A stretch of DNA of 8,874 nucleotides from DASUSF01 sp036375275 (GTDB lineage Bacteria > Pseudomonadota > Alphaproteobacteria > Geminicoccales > Geminicoccaceae), in assembly GCA_036375275.1 (NCBI GenBank), contig DASUSF010000187.1:1-8874 (forward strand). The letters are read 5' to 3'. The position numbers and the translations under genes are program-made. The notes beneath the pieces were generated by a model, which had not been told where the DNA came from, ran no database searches, and was given only the letters and a program-made list of their open reading frames with translations. This document shows positions 6,464 to 8,874 of the stretch, piece after piece. Each line of letters begins with the position of its first letter. Position 1 is the stretch's first letter.

Positions 6464-6856
6464 ATGCAGCGGCGACGGGTCATCATGGCGCTCGGGTTGA
6501 CGGCTCTGGGGCTCGCGTTCCGCCCGTTCGGCGCCTGGGCGGCGCCCGGGCCGGCCCGCCTGCCGGGCGCCCGGGACCTGGTCCGCACGCTCCGGCACCG
6601 GGCGAGCGCGGCACGGGTCGGCGCCGCCTATCTGGCGGGCCACGACGGCGAGCAGGATGTCGAGCGCCTGGTCGCCGCCCTGAACCGGGGGCTCGACGAC
6701 CGCTCGCCCGAGCGCCGGCGCCTGCGCGCCGCGCTCGACCGGAGGATCAGGGCGGACTTCGCCGAGAGCGAGACGGTCCGGGTGCAGGGCTGGGTGCTGA
6801 GCCGGACCGAGGCCCGGCTGTGCGCGCTCGCCGCCCTCGAGAGCGGGGTCGCCTGA
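6464..6856 (+). CDS. Small exported protein of unknown function, 130 aa
   Basis: I do not recognise a named family. The first 27 residues form an export signal: MQRRRVIMALGLTALGLAF followed by RPFGAWA and a likely AxA cleavage near residue 27. The triple arginine resembles a twin-arginine signal but lacks the full Tat consensus. The mature part, about 100 residues, is highly basic and acidic, probably helical, and ends with GWVLSRTEARLCAL at 109-122 preceded by an acidic-hydrophobic stretch (RADFAESETVRVQ). This last segment looks like a conserved family motif; I have a faint memory of similar C-termini in short Tat-annotated proteins, but no function. AGAGG lies seven bases before ATG 6464. 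It is the only plus-strand gene between two minus-strand envelope genes and stops five bases before the stop codon of the M48 protease gene. A coding role is supported by the signal peptide and a clean frame. Confidence 0.78.
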   Translation: MQRRRVIMALGLTALGLAFRPFGAWAAPGPARLPGARDLVRTLRHRASAARVGAAYLAGHDGEQDVERLVAALNRGLDDRSPERRRLRAALDRRIRADFAESETVRVQGWVLSRTEARLCALAALESGVA

Positions 6857-6861
6857 CCGGC

Positions 6862-8211
6862 TCAGCTCTGCTCGAGCGCGCGCAGCACGTCCTGGAGGTG
6901 GATCCAGTCGGCATCGCCGGGCGCGATCCTGGCTTCGGCCCGCCGGGCGTAGAGCCGGGCATCCTCGGTCTTGCCGGTCAGTAGCGCGGATTCCGCGAGC
7001 GACAGCGCCGAGGCGCCTTCCTCGCCCGCCCGGCCCTGGGCGATGCCCAGCAGCCGCCACGCGCCCGGGTTCCGGCTCTCCCGGCTCACCGCCTCCTCGA
7101 GATGCCCGACCGCCTCGGCCTCGAGCGCCGGATCGCCGCTCTCGAGCAGCGCCCGCGCCAGCCCGATCCGGAGCAGCGCCTCGCCCGGCGCCAGACGCAC
7201 CGATTCCCGGTACGGCGGGATCGCCTGCGCGATCCGGCCGTTCTCGAACAGCATCTGCCCCTTGAGCTCGTGGAAGTAGGGGTCGTCCGGATGCTCGGCG
7301 ATCAGCTGGTCGATCTCGGCGAGCGCCTTCGGCAGGTCCGGCAGGCGGTAGTGGGCGATGGCGCGGGCATACCTCGCCGCGAGCCCGTCGCGCAGCTCGT
7401 AGCTCTGGAGGACCTGGCGCGGATCGTTCAGGAACGCCTCCAGCTTCGCGACCATGCGCTCGTGCATCACGGCCCAGACCGGCGGCAGGTCGGCCCCGGG
7501 CGGGTTGCGCCTGACCTGGTCCTCGACGAACAGGATGCGGTCGCGGGTCAGGGGATGGGTCTGGAGGTAGGGGGCCTGCGAGGAGACCTGGAGGACGTTC
7601 TGGTTCTCCAGCACCTTGAAGAACTCGATCAGCCCCTCGCCCGAGATCCCGGCCTGGGCGAGATAGGTCATCGCCGCCTGGTCCGCGGCCTGCTCCTGGC
7701 TCCGGTTGAAGCGCAGGTAGTTGTTGGTCGCGATCGACTGGCCGCCGGTGATGATGGCCGTGCCGAGGCCGGGCGCCCCGGCCACCGCCGCCGCCGCGCC
7801 GAGCACGGTGGCGAGGATCATCTCCGCCGCGGCCCGACGCTGCGCGCCGCCGATCCGCGAGATGTGCCCGCCGGCGATGTGGCCGACCTCGTGCGCGATC
7901 ACGCCGAGCATCTGGCCGACGTGCTCGGTGCGCATCAGGAAGCCGGTGTTGAGGAACAGGTTGAGGCCGCCCGCGGTGAAGGCGTTCAGACGGTCGTCGT
8001 TGACCAGGTAGATCCGGACGTCGTTCGGCCCGAGGCCGGCGGCCTCGAACACCGGCCGGCTCATGCTCCGGATGGCGTTCTCGATCTCGGCGTCGCGGAT
8101 CAGGTTGATCGAGTCCTGCGCCGCGCTGGGGCGCGGCAGGCCGGCGAGACTGAGAACGAAGGTCAGAACCAGCGCCAGTGCGCCCGGCGCGGCACGTCGC
8201 GGTGGTCTCAC
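6862..8211 (-). CDS. Periplasmic M48-family metalloprotease with TPR repeats (BepA/YfgC-like)
   Basis: This 449-residue exported protein has a signal peptide (residues 1-31, ending PSAA), then a zinc protease domain with H107-E-V-G-H111. The third ligand is probably E173 in RSQEQAADQ, and H219 in THPLTRDRI is spaced like the histidine switch of E. coli BepA. A glycine/alanine-rich hydrophobic stretch (about 131-157) lies between the motifs. The C-terminal part (about 275-449) holds helical TPR-type repeats (ALAEIDQLIAEHPDDPYFHE, then GRIAQAIPPYRESVRLAPGE, then a third). In E. coli, BepA assists LptD assembly and degrades stalled outer-membrane proteins; a similar envelope quality-control role is inferred. 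The start is GTG 8211 with GGGAG six bases upstream; the ATG at 8227 is out of frame. The gene is complete, converges on the small exported protein gene, and is divergent from the aminotransferase fragment. Confidence 0.95.
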   Translation of the reverse strand: MRPPRRAAPGALALVLTFVLSLAGLPRPSAAQDSINLIRDAEIENAIRSMSRPVFEAAGLGPNDVRIYLVNDDRLNAFTAGGLNLFLNTGFLMRTEHVGQMLGVIAHEVGHIAGGHISRIGGAQRRAAAEMILATVLGAAAAVAGAPGLGTAIITGGQSIATNNYLRFNRSQEQAADQAAMTYLAQAGISGEGLIEFFKVLENQNVLQVSSQAPYLQTHPLTRDRILFVEDQVRRNPPGADLPPVWAVMHERMVAKLEAFLNDPRQVLQSYELRDGLAARYARAIAHYRLPDLPKALAEIDQLIAEHPDDPYFHELKGQMLFENGRIAQAIPPYRESVRLAPGEALLRIGLARALLESGDPALEAEAVGHLEEAVSRESRNPGAWRLLGIAQGRAGEEGASALSLAESALLTGKTEDARLYARRAEARIAPGDADWIHLQDVLRALEQS

Positions 8212-8328
8212 ACGCGGCTCCCTTCATCGGACGCCAGCGCCAGGCGCCCGACCTCGAAACGGTGTAGCAGATGCGGCGCGGCCATGACAGGACGGGACGG
8301 GCCTCTCACCCCCTCGCTCGCTCCGATC

Positions 8329-8340
8329 CACCATATGGTG
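8329..8340 (+). promoter_or_regulatory. CACCATATGGTG palindrome; -10 box placed for leaderless transcription
   Basis: A perfect 12-base palindrome lies just before ATG 8346. Within it, TATGGT (8334-8339) shares four of six positions with the -10 consensus and spans -12 to -7 relative to the A of the start codon. That placement would start the transcript at or very near the ATG. No Shine-Dalgarno sequence precedes the ATG (the bases are GTGCGCAG), which agrees with a leaderless message. No clear -35 is visible. Alternatively the palindrome is a regulator site shared with the divergent protease gene. Confidence 0.35.
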
Positions 8341-8345
8341 CGCAG

Positions 8346-8562
8346 ATGACCGATCGTCCTCCCCTCAAGATCGCGACCCGGAGCGAGGTCGCGCCGTTCC
8401 TCGCCATGGACGTCCTCGCCGCCGCCAACGCGCGCGCCGCGGCGGGCGCGGACGTGATCCATCTCGAGGTCGGGGAGCCCGGCGAGGGGCCACCCGAAGC
8501 GGTGATCCGGGCGGCCGCCGCCGCGCTGCGCGACCAGCGGCTCGGCTACACGGCCGAAGCCC
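8346..8562 (+). pseudogene. N-terminal fragment of a class I/II PLP-dependent aminotransferase
   Basis: Translation from ATG 8346 gives the characteristic opening of aspartate-aminotransferase-like enzymes: residues 8-24 KIATRSEVAPFLAMDVL, then ADVIHLEVGEPGEGPPEAVI (35-54) and RLGYT (65-69). In intact homologues LGYT is followed at once by an EALG-LPALR-like segment, then the cofactor-binding core, including the Schiff-base lysine near residue 230 or later. Here similarity stops at about T69 to L73 (8552-8562). The following codons (LRPGGGRPRARA) look like read-through of GC-rich non-coding DNA, and neither other forward frame recovers the family. The frame itself has no stop before the window end, so a longer chimeric peptide is possible, but all catalytic residues are missing. 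The end given is the approximate break. Whether this is a deletion, a rearrangement boundary or an assembly join cannot be told from the window. Confidence 0.75.
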
Positions 8563-8701
8563 TTCTGAGACCCGGCGGCGGACGTCCACGGGCAAGGGCG
8601 ACCATCACAATTCGGCTAAAATGCACCCGAGCACTACCCGCGCGCGATCCGTTTCGTGTAGGGAATGGGCGCACGCGTGCAGACTTCATGAAAGGTCGAG
8701 C
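8563..8701. other. Intergenic stretch between the aminotransferase break and the lipoprotein gene
   Basis: About 140 bp without recognisable coding content. It is less GC-rich than its flanks, with a -10-like TAAAAT at 8617-8622 (five of six consensus positions, no clear -35) and a perfect 10-base palindrome GCACGCGTGC at 8671-8680. An AAAGG ribosome site follows, six bases before ATG 8702. The layout suggests the native promoter and possible operator region of the lipoprotein gene. Confidence 0.4.
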
Positions 8702-8874
8702 ATGTCGCGGTGGAGCGCATTCGAGCCCGGGCACCCCCCGGCGAGGAGTGGCTCGAGAGGCCGGACGGCGGCGGCGGGCGGCAGAGGCCGAACGTCCGCC
8801 CCGGCACGGTTTCGGGTCGGCCTGGTGCCGCTTCTGGTCGCGACCGGCCTGCTCGCCGGCTGCGACTCGCCCGA
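8702..8874 (+). CDS. Putative lipoprotein, N-terminal part (possibly an efflux adaptor)
   Basis: The frame is open from ATG 8702 to the right edge (57 codons). After a basic, arginine- and glycine-rich N-terminus it has a hydrophobic segment and lipobox, VGLVPLLVATGLLAGCDSP. Cysteine at about residue 54 would be lipidated after signal peptidase II cleavage, with Asp at +2, which in E. coli favours retention in the inner membrane. That combination is common in periplasmic adaptor proteins of RND efflux systems, but too little is present to assign a family. AAAGG six bases upstream supports ATG 8702. However, the roughly 37-residue stretch before the hydrophobic core is unusually long, and GTG at about 8828 is too late to leave a charged n-region. 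An upstream in-frame ATG at 8621 would make it longer still. Confidence 0.6.
   Translation, partial: MSRWSAFEPGHPPARSGSRGRTAAAGGRGRTSAPARFRVGLVPLLVATGLLAGCDSP

Noticed and set aside
6407..8227. 606-codon minus-strand frame overlapping the M48 protease gene
   Set aside because: It is Arg/Pro/Ala-rich with no domain and shares the DNA of the clearly real protease in a shifted frame. The ribosome site fits GTG 8211 rather than this frame.
8212..8345. Sigma-70 promoter for the M48 protease gene (CTGTCA, 18 bases, TACACC on the minus strand)
   Set aside because: The match to the -10 consensus is too weak to support a call.
8346..8874. A single 176-codon chimeric protein running from the aminotransferase start to the window end
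   Set aside because: No stop occurs in that frame, but after about residue 73 it has no family character. The lipobox-bearing frame with its own ribosome site occupies the same DNA.

Overview
The window is very GC-rich DNA (strong G/C bias at third codon positions, long stop-free shadow frames). Its gene set is typical of an alphaproteobacterium: an AsmA-like DUF3971 protein divergent from glnE, then a bcp-type peroxiredoxin, a periplasmic DsbA-like protein, a BepA-like M48 protease and a class I/II aminotransferase. From memory of similar gene neighbourhoods I would guess the Rhodospirillales or a relative, but the sequence alone does not fix the genus.

Layout. Positions 1-1778 (minus) hold the N-terminal half of an AsmA/YhdP-like membrane-anchored protein that runs off the left edge. 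Across a 66-bp divergent gap, 1845-4820 (plus) is a full-length glnE, the bifunctional adenylyltransferase/adenylyl-removase of glutamine synthetase. A thiol peroxidase gene (bcp) follows at 4913-5526 (plus), but it is split by a 146-bp non-coding palindromic element (5051-5196), placed exactly one codon after the catalytic cysteine. Convergent to it, 5570-6313 (minus) encodes an exported DsbA-family thioredoxin-fold protein with a CTYC active site. A divergent 150-bp gap with recognisable promoter elements separates it from 6464-6856 (plus), a 130-residue exported protein of unknown function. Five bases on, in convergent orientation, comes 6862-8211 (minus), a periplasmic M48 metalloprotease with TPR repeats. 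From 8346 (plus) the first ~69 codons of a class I/II PLP aminotransferase are present, but the homology stops abruptly at the conserved LGYT motif. About 150 bp later a new reading frame (8702 onward) encodes the signal sequence and lipobox of a lipoprotein that runs off the right edge.

How the genes relate. Several products act in the envelope: the AsmA-like protein, the DsbA-like protein, the M48 protease, the small exported protein and the lipoprotein. GlnE is cytoplasmic nitrogen control and Bcp is cytoplasmic peroxide detoxification. No phage, CRISPR or toxin/defence system is visible. The unusual content is two broken genes: bcp, interrupted by a structured small repeat, and the truncated aminotransferase next to unrelated DNA. 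The element in bcp is the best candidate for something undescribed.
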